A stretch of 64,000 bases of DNA from Pseudomonas cerasi (GCF_900074915.1 NZ_LT222319.1:989001-1053000), one strand, 5' to 3'. Positions 46,974 through 57,129 are shown, numbered from the stretch's first letter. Numbers and translations: made by a program. Notes: generated from the sequence alone by a model not told the origin.

Positions 46974-48251
46974 TCAAGGCAACTGATCATCCAGTTGCTT
47001 GTTCTTCCAGCTGTCATTGCCCGGCAGGATCAGGTTCAGGGCGATGGCGGTCACGGCGCACAGGGCAATGCCTTTCAGGCCGAAATCGTTCGGTCCGTTG
47101 CCGGTGCCGATCAATACGCCGCCGATCCCGAACACCAGCGTGACCGAGACAATCACCAGATTGCGCGCTTCGGCCAGGTCGATCTTGTGGCGGATCAGGG
47201 TGTTCATGCCCACTGCGGCAATCGAACCGAACAGCAGGCACAGAATGCCGCCCATTACCGGGACTGGAATGCTCTGCAGCAGCGCCCCGAATTTGCCGAT
47301 GAACGCCAGGATGATGGCAAAGAACGACGCCCAGATCATGATCTGCGGGTTGTAGTTCTTGGTCAGCATCACGGCGCCAGTCACTTCGGCGTAGGTGGTA
47401 TTGGGCGGGCCGCCGAACAGGCCGGCAGCGGTGGTGGCGATGCCGTCGCCGAACAGCGTGCGGTGCAGGCCCGGCTTTTTCAGGTAGTCGCGTCCGGTCA
47501 CGCTGCCGACTGCAATCACCCCGCCGATGTGTTCGATGGCCGGTGCCAGGGCGACCGGGACAATGAACAGAATCGCCTGCCAGTTGAATTCCGGTGCGGT
47601 GAAGTGCGGCAAGGCCAGCCAGGCGGCGTCAGCGATCTTTTTGGTATCGACCACACCAAAGTAGAACGACAGTGCGAAGCCCACCAGCACGCCGGAGATG
47701 ATCGGCACCAGACGGAAAATGCCTTTGCCGAACACCGCCACAATCAGTGTGGTCAGCAAGGCCGGCATCGAAATCAGCATGGCGGTCTGATAAGGAATCA
47801 ACTGCACGCCATCGCCGGACTTGCCCATCGCCATGTTGGCTGCAATCGGCGCCATCGCCAGACCGATCGAGATGATGACCGGCCCGATCACCACAGGAGG
47901 CAGCAGGCGGTCGATGAAACCGGTGCCCTTGATCTTCACGGCCAGACCGAGAAAGGTGTACACAAAGCCTGCCGCCATGACACCGCCCATGGTCGCGGCC
48001 AGACCGAACTGGCCCTTGGCGAGGATGATCGGGGTGATGAAGGCAAAGCTCGAGGCCAGAAAGACCGGCACCTGACGCCCGGTGACGATCTGGAACAACA
48101 GCGTGCCCAGGCCTGCGGTGAACAGTGCCACGTTCGGATCGAGCCCGGTGATCAGCGGCATCAGGACCAGCGCGCCAAAGGCCACGAACAGCATTTGCGC
48201 GCCGGATAGAATCGTGCGCCACAGTGGATCGTTGAACTCCTGATGCGTCAT
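46974..48251 (-). CDS. uraA: uracil permease/uracil-xanthine symporter
   Basis: A 425-residue NCS2 family transporter with about 14 membrane helices, starting MTHQEFNDPLWRTILSGAQMLFVAF. It has the family signature ALAPAIEHIGGVIAVG with conserved Glu, and TTYAEVTGAVMLTKNYNP. It brings uracil into the cell by proton symport. Start 48251 gives normal length. It lies just 4 bases after upp, so uptake and salvage form one operon. Confidence 0.93.
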   Translation of the reverse strand: MTHQEFNDPLWRTILSGAQMLFVAFGALVLMPLITGLDPNVALFTAGLGTLLFQIVTGRQVPVFLASSFAFITPIILAKGQFGLAATMGGVMAAGFVYTFLGLAVKIKGTGFIDRLLPPVVIGPVIISIGLAMAPIAANMAMGKSGDGVQLIPYQTAMLISMPALLTTLIVAVFGKGIFRLVPIISGVLVGFALSFYFGVVDTKKIADAAWLALPHFTAPEFNWQAILFIVPVALAPAIEHIGGVIAVGSVTGRDYLKKPGLHRTLFGDGIATTAAGLFGGPPNTTYAEVTGAVMLTKNYNPQIMIWASFFAIILAFIGKFGALLQSIPVPVMGGILCLLFGSIAAVGMNTLIRHKIDLAEARNLVIVSVTLVFGIGGVLIGTGNGPNDFGLKGIALCAVTAIALNLILPGNDSWKNKQLDDQLP

Positions 48252-48255
48252 CGGG

Positions 48256-48894
48256 TTACGCGTCCTTCTGCTTGGTGCCGAAAATCTTGTCACCGGCATC
48301 GCCCAGGCCCGGAATGATGTAGCCGTGTTCGTTAAGACGCTCGTCGATGGAGGCGGTGTAGATCATCACATCCGGGTGCGCTTGCTCTACGGCAGCGATA
48401 CCTTCGGGCGCCGCGACCAGAACCATGGCGCGGATTTCCTTGCAGCCAGCCTTCTTCAGCAGGTCAATGGTGGCGACCATCGAGCTGCCGGTGGCCAGCA
48501 TCGGGTCGATGATCATCGCCAGGCGCTCGTCGATTTCCGGGACCAGTTTTTCCAGGTAAGTGTGTGCCTGCAGGGTTTCTTCGTTGCGGGCCACGCCGAC
48601 CGCGCTGACCTTGGCACCCGGGATCAGGCTGAGCACGCCGTCCAGCATGCCGATACCGGCGCGCAGAATCGGCACGACGGTGATTTTCTTGCCTGCGATC
48701 TTCTCGACTGACACCGTACCGGCCCAGCCTTGAATGTCGTAATTTTCCAGGGTCAGGTCGGCCGTGGCTTCATAGGTCAGCAGCGCGCCGACTTCCTGAG
48801 CCAGCTCACGGAAGTTCTTGGTGCTGATGTCGGCGCGGCGCATAAGGCCGAGCTTGTGGCGGATCAGCGGGTGACGGATCTCACGAATGGGCAT
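48256..48894 (-). CDS. upp: uracil phosphoribosyltransferase
   Basis: A 212-residue UPRTase converting uracil and PRPP to UMP. It has [18 protein letters not shown], the PRPP motif [20 protein letters not shown] and uracil-binding [17 protein letters not shown]. It stands in one operon with uraA. Confidence 0.97.
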   Translation of the reverse strand: MPIREIRHPLIRHKLGLMRRADISTKNFRELAQEVGALLTYEATADLTLENYDIQGWAGTVSVEKIAGKKITVVPILRAGIGMLDGVLSLIPGAKVSAVGVARNEETLQAHTYLEKLVPEIDERLAMIIDPMLATGSSMVATIDLLKKAGCKEIRAMVLVAAPEGIAAVEQAHPDVMIYTASIDERLNEHGYIIPGLGDAGDKIFGTKQKDA

Positions 48895-49101
48895 GGGGAA
48901 AGGCTCCAGCGGGGCAAAAATCGGTCTAGGTTAATCTATTCAGCTGTTACTGTCTTAAAGCACGTGCAGTATCGTTACGAAGCTTCGACGTTCGCGGCTT
49001 TTGCAAGACACACGCAACGTTAGTCCAGAATCACTTGCTCTGGCTTGAACGGATGCGTACCTTTGCCCGCTTTTCTCAAACTGCCTTACCTGGAGAGCGT
49101 C
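48895..49101. promoter_or_regulatory. divergent promoter region of upp-uraA and hpt
   Basis: About 200 bases between outward-facing upp and hpt. Promoters of both must lie here; no motif is clear by eye. Confidence 0.45.
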
Positions 49102-49659
49102 ATGTCCGCTGATCTCGAGCATATCCGTCAAGTCATGCGCGAAGCTGACTGCCTGTACACCGAGGCCGAAGTGGATGCGGCCATTGCCCGCGTCGGCGCG
49201 CAGATCAATGCCGAGCTGGCCGAGCGCAATCCTGTCGTGTTCTGCGTCATGAATGGCGGCCTGATTTTCTCCGGCAAGCTGCTCACCCACCTGAACTTCC
49301 CGCTGGAAGCGTCCTACCTGCACGCAACGCGTTATCGCAACGAAACCACCGGTGGTGATCTGTTCTGGAAAGCCAAGCCGGAAGTCTCGTTCATGGACCG
49401 TGACGTGCTGATCATCGACGACATCCTCGATGAAGGTCACACCCTGGGTGCCATCATCGACTTCTGTCGACACGCCGGTGCCCGCGCCGTGCACACCGCC
49501 GTGCTGATCGACAAGGACCACGACCGCAAGGCCCGTCCGGACCTGAAAGCCGACTACGTCGGCCTGCCGTGCATCGACCGCTACATCTTCGGTTTCGGTA
49601 TGGACTACAAAGGCTACTGGCGTAACGCTGCCGGTATCTATGCGGTCAAAGGGATGTAA
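49102..49659 (+). CDS. hpt: hypoxanthine-guanine phosphoribosyltransferase
   Basis: A 185-residue purine PRTase with the PRPP motif VLIIDDILDEGHTLGAII and the conserved N-terminal VVFCVMNGGLIFSG. It converts hypoxanthine and guanine to nucleotides with PRPP. Start 49102 (MSADLEHIRQ) is preferred to an upstream frame, which is not homologous. Confidence 0.95.
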   Translation: MSADLEHIRQVMREADCLYTEAEVDAAIARVGAQINAELAERNPVVFCVMNGGLIFSGKLLTHLNFPLEASYLHATRYRNETTGGDLFWKAKPEVSFMDRDVLIIDDILDEGHTLGAIIDFCRHAGARAVHTAVLIDKDHDRKARPDLKADYVGLPCIDRYIFGFGMDYKGYWRNAAGIYAVKGM

Positions 49660-49725
49660 GGCATTCTGACGGCCGCTTCTGCGAACAGGGGCGGTCGTCG
49701 ATTCGCAATTATATGGAAACCCTCA

Positions 49726-50229
49726 ATGAAGCTACTGATTCCCGGCGCCGTGGCGTTGGTGCTGTTGTCTGGTCTGGCAGTTGCCGCACCTGCTGCGCCG
49801 GTTTCGGCCAGCCCCATGCACGATCAATACCTGCCGCCTGACGACCTGAGCCTGCGCGAAGGTGTGCCCGAGCAGCAACAGTTGATGCGTGTCACCGAAT
49901 ACACCATCGTTGCCGGTAACCAGCGGCAGTCGAGTCAGCAGCCGATTCCGGTCACCTCGCCCTTGTCGCTGCGCCTCAAGGGCAAGTCGCTGAACAAGGG
50001 CGCGTCCATCTCTCAGGTGCTCGTGCACTTCGATGGCGGTGATAGCAAAAGCCTTAAAAAGCCGACCTATGATGAGCCGTCGCGCACGTTGACGCTTTAT
50101 TACCCGCTGTCCCAATACCGTGTGCTGGTGGACTTGCTGCGCAACGAGAAGGTCTATTGCCAGTTCCTCAGTTATGCCAACGGGCACATCTGGGCTGATC
50201 TGCACACCACCTCTGCACGTGCGCGTTGA
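49726..50229 (+). CDS. conserved exported protein
   Basis: A 167-residue protein with a 20-residue signal peptide (MKLLIPGAVALVLLSGLAVA) and no recognised domain. Its C-terminal half (TLTLYYPLSQYRVLVDLLRNEKVYCQFLSYANGHIWADLHT) is well-formed beta/alpha. It lies between hpt and the PA4642-type gene. Exported, possibly periplasmic; function unknown. Confidence 0.85.
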   Translation: MKLLIPGAVALVLLSGLAVAAPAAPVSASPMHDQYLPPDDLSLREGVPEQQQLMRVTEYTIVAGNQRQSSQQPIPVTSPLSLRLKGKSLNKGASISQVLVHFDGGDSKSLKKPTYDEPSRTLTLYYPLSQYRVLVDLLRNEKVYCQFLSYANGHIWADLHTTSARAR

Positions 50230-50295
50230 GCGCGGCGCTCGCCGGAGGGTAAACTGCCCGACCGTGAAAGTGTCTGCGACCTGCTGGAGCCTGTA

Positions 50296-50583
50296 ATGCG
50301 TAAAGATAAGAAGCAGTTGATTGGCGATGAGATCGGCGATGAGCAGATTAAACTGTTCCTCGATTTCGAGCCGTATGATGCTACCTCGCCGTCGCTGCAC
50401 AAGCTGATCAAGGCCTACCGTGGGCTGCGCATCAACGATTTCGAACGCTTTCTGGTGTTCTTCAAGGAAGCGGGCCATGACTTCGACGGCAAGGACGAGC
50501 ACGGTAACGATTTCATTGCCCTGATCAAGGATCAGCGCAACGCCGATGAATACATCGAACTGATCGAAAAAGCCCGCGGTTGA
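50296..50583 (+). CDS. PA4642 family protein
   Basis: A 95-residue conserved Pseudomonas protein (MRKDKKQLIGDEIGDEQIKLFLDFEPYD ... NADEYIELIEKARG) of the PA4642 family, predicted mostly helical and acidic. Function unknown. Its position near mqo and hpt is conserved. Confidence 0.9.
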   Translation: MRKDKKQLIGDEIGDEQIKLFLDFEPYDATSPSLHKLIKAYRGLRINDFERFLVFFKEAGHDFDGKDEHGNDFIALIKDQRNADEYIELIEKARG

Positions 50584-50781
50584 CTATCCTGCCAAGGCTC
50601 CGCATTGCCAGGGCTGGACGCAGAGCGTCCGGAACTGCATTCCCACGCGGAGCGTGAGGAACGAGAGGCGCACCAGAGAACACCTATCGTGCCAATGCTC
50701 CGCGTTGGCATGCATTTCGTGACGCTCTGCGTCACACGGCTACGCTGCACCGCACGCGGAGCGTAAGGACGAAAGCCGCAG
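50584..50781. repeat. REP/BIME cluster
   Basis: About 200 bases with alternating REP units: GCTCCGCATTGCCAGG, CCCACGCGGAGCGTGAGGAACGAGA (50641-50665), TCGTGCCAATGCTCCGCGTTGGCATGC (50687-50713), TGACGCTCTGCGTCA (50721-50735) and CACGCGGAGCGTAAGGACGAAAG (50753-50775). Confidence 0.85.
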
Positions 50782-51615
50782 TTATTTGCGCGCCTGATAC
50801 GCCTTGCCGTAATGCCGCTCCAGTCGTGACTGCAACAACTCCAGCCCGATCGACATGATCCAGTACAGCACCGCTGCGGTGGTCAGCATTTCTATGTATC
50901 GATAGCTGGAGCGGCCGTAAGACTGGGCCAGAAACATCACTTCCCAGACGCCCATCACTGAAATCAGTGAGGAGTCCTTGAGCATGGAGATGAACTGGTT
51001 GGTGGTCGGCGGAATGATCGTGCGCATGGCCTGGGGCAGGGTAACGCGCCAGAAGATCTGCGCCGGGCGCAAGGCCAGGGCCAGCGCGGCTTCACGCTGT
51101 CCGGCAGAGACGCCGATGATGCCCGCACGGAAAATCTCGCTCAGGTAAGCCCCGTAGTTGAGCGACAGCGCGATCACCCCCGCCGTGATGGCTCCGGGCA
51201 CGATGCCGAGTTGTGGCAGGCCGAGATAGATCAGCAGGATCTGGATCAACAGCGGCGTGCCGCGAAAGAACGAGGCGTAAAAGCTGGCGATGCCGAACGC
51301 CACCGCGCTGCTGGAAAGCCGCGCGAGTGCCGTGACAAAGCCGAGCGCCACCGAGACCACGATCGAGCACACTGACACGAACAATGTCAGCGCCGCGCCC
51401 TGCAGAAAGCCGTTGGGGGCCAGATGCAGCCCGATCAGATTCGGCAGTTTGTCGAGGATGATCGACAGCTTCAGATCGAAGCTCAGGAAGAAACCGGCGA
51501 ACAGCACAAACATGACCAGCCAGGTCAGGTAAAGCCGTGTGCGGAAGCCGAAAACTCGCTTGAGCAGGCTCTGCTCGGCCTGCTCGGGTGGGCGCTGGGG
51601 CTGAAAGGAAGTCAT
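50782..51615 (-). CDS. polar amino-acid ABC transporter permease
   Basis: A 277-residue HisM/GlnP-type inner-membrane permease with about five to six helices. It contains the EAA-like loop QREAALALALRPAQIFWRVTLPQAMRTIIPPTTNQFISMLKDSSL that docks to the ATPase. Its start overlaps the binding-protein gene's stop by 4 bases. No ATPase gene is seen next to it in the window, so it may use a distant ATP-binding subunit. Confidence 0.92.
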   Translation of the reverse strand: MTSFQPQRPPEQAEQSLLKRVFGFRTRLYLTWLVMFVLFAGFFLSFDLKLSIILDKLPNLIGLHLAPNGFLQGAALTLFVSVCSIVVSVALGFVTALARLSSSAVAFGIASFYASFFRGTPLLIQILLIYLGLPQLGIVPGAITAGVIALSLNYGAYLSEIFRAGIIGVSAGQREAALALALRPAQIFWRVTLPQAMRTIIPPTTNQFISMLKDSSLISVMGVWEVMFLAQSYGRSSYRYIEMLTTAAVLYWIMSIGLELLQSRLERHYGKAYQARK

Positions 51616-52433
51616 TTGCTGATGTCAGCACCGATCCACTTTTGCGACAGCTTGCTCAGGGTGCCGTCGCTCTTGAGTTCGGCGAAGACTTGGCGAACCT
51701 TGGCGTCCCATTCCGGATCGTCTTTTTCGATGGCCACCGAGTTGGGTTCTTCATACAGCGAATCGCCCGCCAGCTTAAAGCGCTTGTCCTGATCCAGGCG
51801 CGGTTTTGCGGTCACCAGATTGGTGAGTATCGCGTCCAGCCGCTTTCCAGCACCCAGCCCGAGGTCTTGAAAGGCCACGTTGTCGTTGTCGTACGGGGCG
51901 ATCTGTACGTCTTCGAAGGGGTACTGCAGTGGCTTGTCTTCGGCGCCATCAATGACCAGATTCTTGTTCAGATAGCTTTCATAGCTGGAGGCGCTGGTCA
52001 GACCGACCTTCTTGCCGCTCAGGTCCTTGGCCGAATGAATACGATCATCCGAGGCGTTGACTACGATCACCGCAGGCGAGGCGTAATACTCGACCGGGAA
52101 GTTGAACACTTCGGCGCGGGCCTTGCTCGGTGTCATCGAGCAGACGCAGATGTCATAACGGCCACTCCAGTGGCCTGCGGCGATCACGTCCCAGGACGGC
52201 GTTTCAAGGCGCAACTTGACGCCCAGTTTCTGCGCCACGGCCTTGGCGACGTCGACATCGAAGCCGTCCAGTTCATTCTTGTCATTCAGGAAAGAGAAGG
52301 GCGGGTAACTTTCCATGAGGACGTTGACCAGCTCTTTGTTTTTCTGCACGCGATCCAGCGTGGCGCCGGCCATAGCGTGTGTGGAGGCCGCCAGAGTGAC
52401 CAGGCCGATGCCCAGCAGAGCGCGATAATTCAC
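51612..52433 (-). CDS. amino-acid ABC transporter substrate-binding protein
   Basis: A 273-residue SBP_bac_3 protein with a 23-residue signal peptide (MNYRALLGIGLVTLAASTHAMAG). Family features are YPPFSFLNDKNELDGFDVDVAKAVAQKLG and DLSGKKVGLTSASSYESYL. It binds a polar amino acid in the periplasm for the neighbouring permease. Ligand not identifiable from sequence. Confidence 0.93.
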   Translation of the reverse strand: MNYRALLGIGLVTLAASTHAMAGATLDRVQKNKELVNVLMESYPPFSFLNDKNELDGFDVDVAKAVAQKLGVKLRLETPSWDVIAAGHWSGRYDICVCSMTPSKARAEVFNFPVEYYASPAVIVVNASDDRIHSAKDLSGKKVGLTSASSYESYLNKNLVIDGAEDKPLQYPFEDVQIAPYDNDNVAFQDLGLGAGKRLDAILTNLVTAKPRLDQDKRFKLAGDSLYEEPNSVAIEKDDPEWDAKVRQVFAELKSDGTLSKLSQKWIGADISK

Positions 52434-52543
52434 AGATTTCCCCTGAAAAAGTGTTTGTAGTTTGATGAAAGGGCCGTATTAAATACGTTATACAAGACTG
52501 ACTCATAATGAGTTTTTTTCATATACATATAAGCAGATCACAT
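52434..52543. promoter_or_regulatory. divergent promoter region, ABC transporter / homocysteine methyltransferase
   Basis: An AT-rich 110-base region between the substrate-binding protein gene (leftward) and the methyltransferase gene (rightward). It likely drives both units. ATTAAATACGTTATA at 52478-52492 looks like a promoter -10 area. Confidence 0.45.
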
Positions 52544-53440
52544 ATGACTCAAGGCACAACTGTAATTCTCGATGGCGGCATGGGCCGTGAACTGCAGCGT
52601 CGCGGAGCCCCGTTTCGCCAGCCGGAGTGGTCGGCTCTGGCTTTGAGTGAAGCACCCGAAGCTGTGAGTGCGGTACATGCCGCTTATATCGAAAGTGGTG
52701 CTCAGGTCATCACCAGTAACAGCTACGCCGTCGTGCCGTTTCATATTGGCGAAGAACGTTTTGCCCGCGAAGGTCAGGCACTGGCTGCGCTGGCCGGGCA
52801 ACTGGCGCGTGAGTCGGCCGATGCCTCTGGCGGACGCGCCCGTGTGGCGGGCTCCATTCCGCCGCTGTTCGGCTCCTATCGCCCTGACCTGTATCAGCCG
52901 GAGCAGGCTGCCGATGTGCTGAAACCACTGGTTGCCGGGCTGTCGCCGTATGTCGACCTGTGGCTGGCCGAAACCCAGAGCTGCATTCTCGAAGCGCAGA
53001 CCATCCGCGCCGGGCTGCCCAATGACGGAAAACCGTTCTGGCTGTCGTTCACCCTGCAGGATGAGGACACTGACGAAACTCCGCGTCTGCGCTCAGGCGA
53101 GCCGGTCGCCGACGCCGCCAGGGCCGCCGCAGCAATGGGGGTCGCCACGCTGCTGTTCAACTGCAGCCAGCCAGAGGTGATCGGCGGCGCAATCGACGCG
53201 GCGCGTGAGGTGTTCAAGTCGTTGAACGTCGACATAGCCATTGGTGCGTATGCCAACGCCTTCCCGCCGCAACCCAAGGACGCCACGGCCAACGACGGTC
53301 TGGATGAGCTGCGTGAAGACCTTGACCCGCAGGGCTATCAGCAGTGGGCGGCAGACTGGGTCAAGCGCGGCGCCACGCACATTGGCGGCTGCTGCGGAAT
53401 TGGCCCGGAGCACATTGCCGTACTGTCCGGAAGCCTCTGA
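52544..53440 (+). CDS. homocysteine S-methyltransferase family protein
   Basis: A 298-residue Zn-dependent methyltransferase of the MmuM/BHMT fold: ILDGGMGRELQRRG, ESGAQVITSNSYAV, LFNCSQPEVIGG (first Zn Cys) and GGCCGIGPEHI (Cys pair). It transfers a methyl from S-methylmethionine or a betaine-type donor to homocysteine. Start 52544 (MTQGTTVILD) is preferred over 52508, which would add an odd N-terminus. Confidence 0.9.
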   Translation: MTQGTTVILDGGMGRELQRRGAPFRQPEWSALALSEAPEAVSAVHAAYIESGAQVITSNSYAVVPFHIGEERFAREGQALAALAGQLARESADASGGRARVAGSIPPLFGSYRPDLYQPEQAADVLKPLVAGLSPYVDLWLAETQSCILEAQTIRAGLPNDGKPFWLSFTLQDEDTDETPRLRSGEPVADAARAAAAMGVATLLFNCSQPEVIGGAIDAAREVFKSLNVDIAIGAYANAFPPQPKDATANDGLDELREDLDPQGYQQWAADWVKRGATHIGGCCGIGPEHIAVLSGSL

Positions 53441-53463
53441 CGGGCACCTGCAATAAACCCAAT

Positions 53464-53503
53464 AAAAAGCCCCGTGGCTGGTAAAGGCTCACGGGGCTTT
53501 TTG
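53464..53503. terminator. bidirectional terminator between methyltransferase gene and mqo
   Basis: AAAAAGCCCCGTG pairs with CACGGGGCTTTTT around GCTGGTAAAGGCT, with T-runs on both strands; the two genes converge here. Confidence 0.92.
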
Positions 53504-53528
53504 TTACAGCACAGCAGCAGCGGTAGGG

Positions 53529-55037
53529 TCAGGCGAAGCTGTGTTCCTGGCTGCTTTTCTCGACCAGTTCCAGCGCCTCGTCGTTCTGCGCGCTGATGCG
53601 CTCGTAGAGCGGCGCATCGGTTTCGAGGATCTTTTCCCTGGCCGGGAAAATCTCTTCGAGCTTGGTCGCCCATTCCGTGCGGGTTTTCTCCGGGAAGCAG
53701 CGTTCGAGCAGCTCAAGCATGATCGACACGGTCACCGATGCACCCGGTGACGCACCGAGCAGGGCGGCCAATGAGCCGTCTTTTGCGGAGACCAGCTCGG
53801 TGCCGAATTGCAGCACGCCGCCTTTTTTCGCGTCTTTCTTGATGATCTGCACGCGCTGACCGGCGATTTCGAGACGCCAGTCTTCGGCTTTCGCTTCCGG
53901 ATAGAAGCGGCGCAGCGATTCCAGGCGTTGCTCCATTGATTGCATCACTTCGCTGACCAGGTATTTGGTCAGGTCCATGTTGTCGCGCGCCACCGCCAGC
54001 ATCGGTTTGATGTTGGCCACGCGGACCGAGAGCGGCAGGTCGAGTAACGAGCCGTGTTTCAGGAACTTGGTGGTGAAGCCGGCATACGGTCCGAACAGCA
54101 GGGATTTCTTGCCATCGACCACGCGGGTGTCCAGGTGCGGCACGGACATTGGCGGCGAACCCACGGCGGCCTGGCTGTAGACCTTGGCCTGGTGATGCTT
54201 GACCACTTCCTGGTTGTCGCAACGCAGCCACTGACCGCTGACCGGAAAGCCGCCAAAGCCCTTGCTTTCTTCGATGCCCGACAACTGCAACAGCGGCAAC
54301 GCTGCGCCACCGGCACCGAGGAACACGAATTTGGCATCTATCTCACGCGTGCCGCCGCCATTCACGTCCTTGACGCTGACGGTCCAGCCAGCGCCGTTGC
54401 GGGTCAGGTCGGTCACCCGGCTGCGGTACTTGATCTGTGTGCCTGGAGCACTGGTCAGATGGCCGAGCAGTTGATTGGTCAGCGCGCCAAAGTTGACGTC
54501 GGTGCCGTTCATCATGCGTGTTGCGGCAATTTTTTCGTCCGCAGGCCGCCCCGGCATCATCAATGGCATCCATTCGGCCAGCTTTGCCTTGTCTTCGGTA
54601 TATTCCATCGAAGAGAAGGCGTGATGCTTGCTCATGGCTTCAAAACGGGTCTTGAGGAACGAGATGCCTTTTTCGCCCTGCACGAAGCTCAGGTGCGGGA
54701 CTGGGTTGATGAACGATCTGGCTGAACCAAAGGTGCCCTTGCGTGCCAGATAGGCCCAGAACTGTTTCGAGACTTCGAACTGGGTGTTGATGTGCACCGC
54801 TTTCTTGATGTCGATGGAGCCATCAGCCGCAGGCGGCGTGTAGTTCAGCTCGCACAGACCTGCGTGGCCGGTGCCGGCGTTGTTCCACGGGTTGGAACTC
54901 TCTGCAGCACCGGAATCCATCAGCTCAACGACTTCCAGCGTGATGCCGGGGTCGAGCTCTTTAAGCAATACCGCCAGAGTGGCACTCATGATGCCCGCTC
55001 CGACCAGTACTACATCGACTGCTTCTTTATGCGCCAT
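53529..55037 (-). CDS. mqo: malate:quinone oxidoreductase
   Basis: A 502-residue membrane-associated FAD enzyme oxidising malate to oxaloacetate with electrons passed to quinone. It has the N-terminal FAD loop [44 protein letters not shown] and [19 protein letters not shown]. Full length for the family. It stands alone, in the order known for mqoB of P. aeruginosa. Confidence 0.96.
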   Translation of the reverse strand: MAHKEAVDVVLVGAGIMSATLAVLLKELDPGITLEVVELMDSGAAESSNPWNNAGTGHAGLCELNYTPPAADGSIDIKKAVHINTQFEVSKQFWAYLARKGTFGSARSFINPVPHLSFVQGEKGISFLKTRFEAMSKHHAFSSMEYTEDKAKLAEWMPLMMPGRPADEKIAATRMMNGTDVNFGALTNQLLGHLTSAPGTQIKYRSRVTDLTRNGAGWTVSVKDVNGGGTREIDAKFVFLGAGGAALPLLQLSGIEESKGFGGFPVSGQWLRCDNQEVVKHHQAKVYSQAAVGSPPMSVPHLDTRVVDGKKSLLFGPYAGFTTKFLKHGSLLDLPLSVRVANIKPMLAVARDNMDLTKYLVSEVMQSMEQRLESLRRFYPEAKAEDWRLEIAGQRVQIIKKDAKKGGVLQFGTELVSAKDGSLAALLGASPGASVTVSIMLELLERCFPEKTRTEWATKLEEIFPAREKILETDAPLYERISAQNDEALELVEKSSQEHSFA

Positions 55038-55758
55038 TAACGCGTCTCCAAAATCTGCAGCACCAAATTGACGGCATACGATCCTGAGGCTGGTTGCCAG
55101 GTGTTCGTGGGCTGGATCAAATGTCTACCCTCGTGCGCCTTGCCAGGATCGCCTGACCGATTCTTCGCAATTTTTCGCATCCAAAGCGCAGGTCCCGGTC
55201 AGGTCCGGTCATGGTTCATCAATGCTTCATGAACGCATTTCCAGGCCTGCGAGGCCATTCGACCATCGTCAGGGAGCCCCTTGTGCAATTGGCTCCTGCC
55301 GATGGCGTCAGGCTCCGGTCATGGAGGCGCAGTCGCGGTCAGTCCTGTTCAAGAGAGTCGGTTCAGACGCTGATGGTGCATTTACAAACGCGTACCTATT
55401 CATTTGCTCGCCACACTCTTGTGAAGTAGTGAAACCCGTTTTTCACGTCCTTTTGGGAACGCGAACCAAACCTCGAAATGGCTGCGATGACAGCGCTGGC
55501 AGGTCAGGAGCATAAAGAGTGAGGCGCTGACGGGCGGGAAAGGTTCGATTCGATTCGAGCTTTCTTCACCTTTCATCGAGCACACTCGTGCGCAAATGAC
55601 CTGTGTGGGCGGCTCTCTGTGGGCATTACGAAGGCGCTAATACGGCGATTAGCAGTGCTGCGAGGCCCGATCAGGAGACGTCCTTATAATCGGGGGGAGA
55701 TTATAGCGATGAAATGGCAGGAATTGATCGCTTTAAATGACTTTTATTCGCTCTCCGG
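55038..55758. other. intergenic region upstream of mqo
   Basis: About 720 bases without a convincing gene. Several open frames on both strands (such as 55211-55429 and 55400-55585) have no family features. The mqo promoter must be in the first part. A purine-rich GGGGGGAGATTATAGCG stands near 55695. Confidence 0.4.
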
Positions 55759-55992
55759 TCAGGCGGTGAGCAACTGGCCGCGCGTTGAGCGTTCGCTACG
55801 CTGCGTCACGCGTGCGCTGGCGGGCAGTGGTCGATTCAGCCAGCTGATCCGTTGCTCGGTCACTTCAACCCATTCCACGCCGGTCGGACGTTGCGCGCAG
55901 TGTTTGAATGCACGGCAGATACCTGCCTGATCGATACGCGCATAGTGGCGATGCTGGGGGCGTGCAGTGAACAGAGACCGGAACAGATTCAT
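55759..55992 (-). CDS. small conserved Pseudomonas protein
   Basis: A 77-residue protein (MNLFRSLFTARPQHRHYARIDQAGICRAFKHCAQRPTGVEWVEVTEQRISWLNRPLPASARV). The protein looks like a small conserved hypothetical of this genus: Arg/Trp-rich with two Cys. Function unknown. It was chosen over the plus-strand frame on the same DNA because of its natural composition. Confidence 0.65.
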   Translation of the reverse strand: MNLFRSLFTARPQHRHYARIDQAGICRAFKHCAQRPTGVEWVEVTEQRISWLNRPLPASARVTQRSERSTRGQLLTA

Positions 55993-56220
55993 GGCGCAGC
56001 TCCTGTGACGTGAATGAGCGTCTGTGCGATGGAGGCGAGTCTGCCGCGTGGATGTGACGCCATGATTACACCGTGCCGGATGAATCTCGTCCTGCGTTGC
56101 TGCGTGAAACCCGATGCGTGTCGAATGTCCGAGGCTTAACGGTCAGTGGCCTCTGGTTAGCGGCTGTTACAGGCCGCTATACTGCGGCACATTCAGTGTC
56201 TGGCCCATGGAGAAATGAGC

Positions 56221-56802
56221 ATGCTGCGTCGCATTTTGTTCGGTTTGCTTGCTGTAAGCAGTTTGACCCTGGTGGGTTGCGCCCACAGCCCACAACAACT
56301 CAGCCCCACGCCCAAGCTCAACGCGCAGCTGGCGCCGGTAGGGCGCGGGCAGCCTGTGGTGGTGCGTGTCGTCGACGGCCGTCCTGGCCCGACACTGGGC
56401 ACGCGCGGCGGCATGTACCCGGAAACCAGTTCGATCAGCGTCAACGGTGCCGATATCGTTCCCAAGCTCCAGGCCCAGGCTGAAGCCGCCGTGCGCCTGT
56501 TGGGCTTTACGCCGACCCAGGGCGGCAGCGCTCCGCAGTTGACCGTGACCCTCGCTGACTTGAAGTACCAGTCGCCCAAGGAAGGTCTGTATGTGACTGA
56601 AGCCACCATCAGCTCGACGTTCCGCGCTGACGTGCGCAATAACGGTCGCTCCTACAGTGGTCGTTACGCCGCATCGCTGGATCAGCGTTTCGGTATGGCG
56701 CCGAATCAGGAAACCAACACCAAGCTGGTGAGCGACGTGCTGAGCGACGCACTGACCCGCGTGTTCCAGGACCCGACCATCGGTTCGACCCTGTCGCAGT
56801 AA
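56221..56802 (+). CDS. YajG-family lipoprotein
   Basis: A 193-residue lipoprotein: signal MLRRILFGLLAVSSLTLVGC with lipobox Cys20. The body (VVVRVVDGRPGPTLGTRGGMYPETSSISVNGADIVPKLQAQAEAAVRLLGF) is YajG-like. Its role in the envelope is unknown. A start two codons earlier (56215) also fits. A strong terminator follows. Confidence 0.88.
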   Translation: MLRRILFGLLAVSSLTLVGCAHSPQQLSPTPKLNAQLAPVGRGQPVVVRVVDGRPGPTLGTRGGMYPETSSISVNGADIVPKLQAQAEAAVRLLGFTPTQGGSAPQLTVTLADLKYQSPKEGLYVTEATISSTFRADVRNNGRSYSGRYAASLDQRFGMAPNQETNTKLVSDVLSDALTRVFQDPTIGSTLSQ

Positions 56803-56820
56803 GCCTCTAACCATCGCGAT

Positions 56821-56860
56821 AAAAAAAGCCCGGCCCCTGTTGAGGGGGCCGGGCTTTTTG
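56821..56860. terminator. intrinsic terminator after the YajG gene
   Basis: AAAAAAAGCCCGGCCCC pairs with GGGGCCGGGCTTTTT; serves the plus-strand lipoprotein gene and possibly the minus-strand gene beyond it. Confidence 0.92.
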
Positions 56861-56877
56861 CTGTCCCGGGTTTGGTA

Positions 56878-57084
56878 TCAGGCTGCTTGCTGGTAAAAGT
56901 CCAGAAAACTCAACCCCGTGTCCTGATCCAGATCCGGCAGATCATGATGAACATGCCCGCCCAGTGCGCAGTAGACCAACCAGTGGCGGTCCTGAACATT
57001 GAAGGCCAGGCCATCGATCAACTCCTGCTGCTCATCGCTTGGGGCAATGAGATAAAGGCGATCCTGATTTTTTGCATGCAGCAT
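56878..57084 (-). CDS. small conserved hypothetical protein
   Basis: A 68-residue protein (MLHAKNQDRLYLIAPSDEQQELIDGLAFNVQDRHWLVYCALGGHVHHDLPDLDQDTGLSFLDFYQQAA) with ordinary composition and no known family. Start 57084 is preferred to 57129. It lies on the minus strand beside a REP cluster. Confidence 0.7.
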   Translation of the reverse strand: MLHAKNQDRLYLIAPSDEQQELIDGLAFNVQDRHWLVYCALGGHVHHDLPDLDQDTGLSFLDFYQQAA

Positions 57085-57129
57085 GACAAGCTCCAAAGAG
57101 AGGGAAGTCCGTTTCTCGAGGAGCCACAC

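Noticed and set aside
46995..48209. 404-codon plus-strand frame opposite uraA
   Set aside because: Rich in His/Gln/Arg without domains; uraA on the other strand is a certain membrane transporter.
55619..55930. 103-codon plus-strand frame in the mqo-YajG spacer
   Set aside because: Overlaps a more natural minus-strand gene (55759-55992) and shows no family features.
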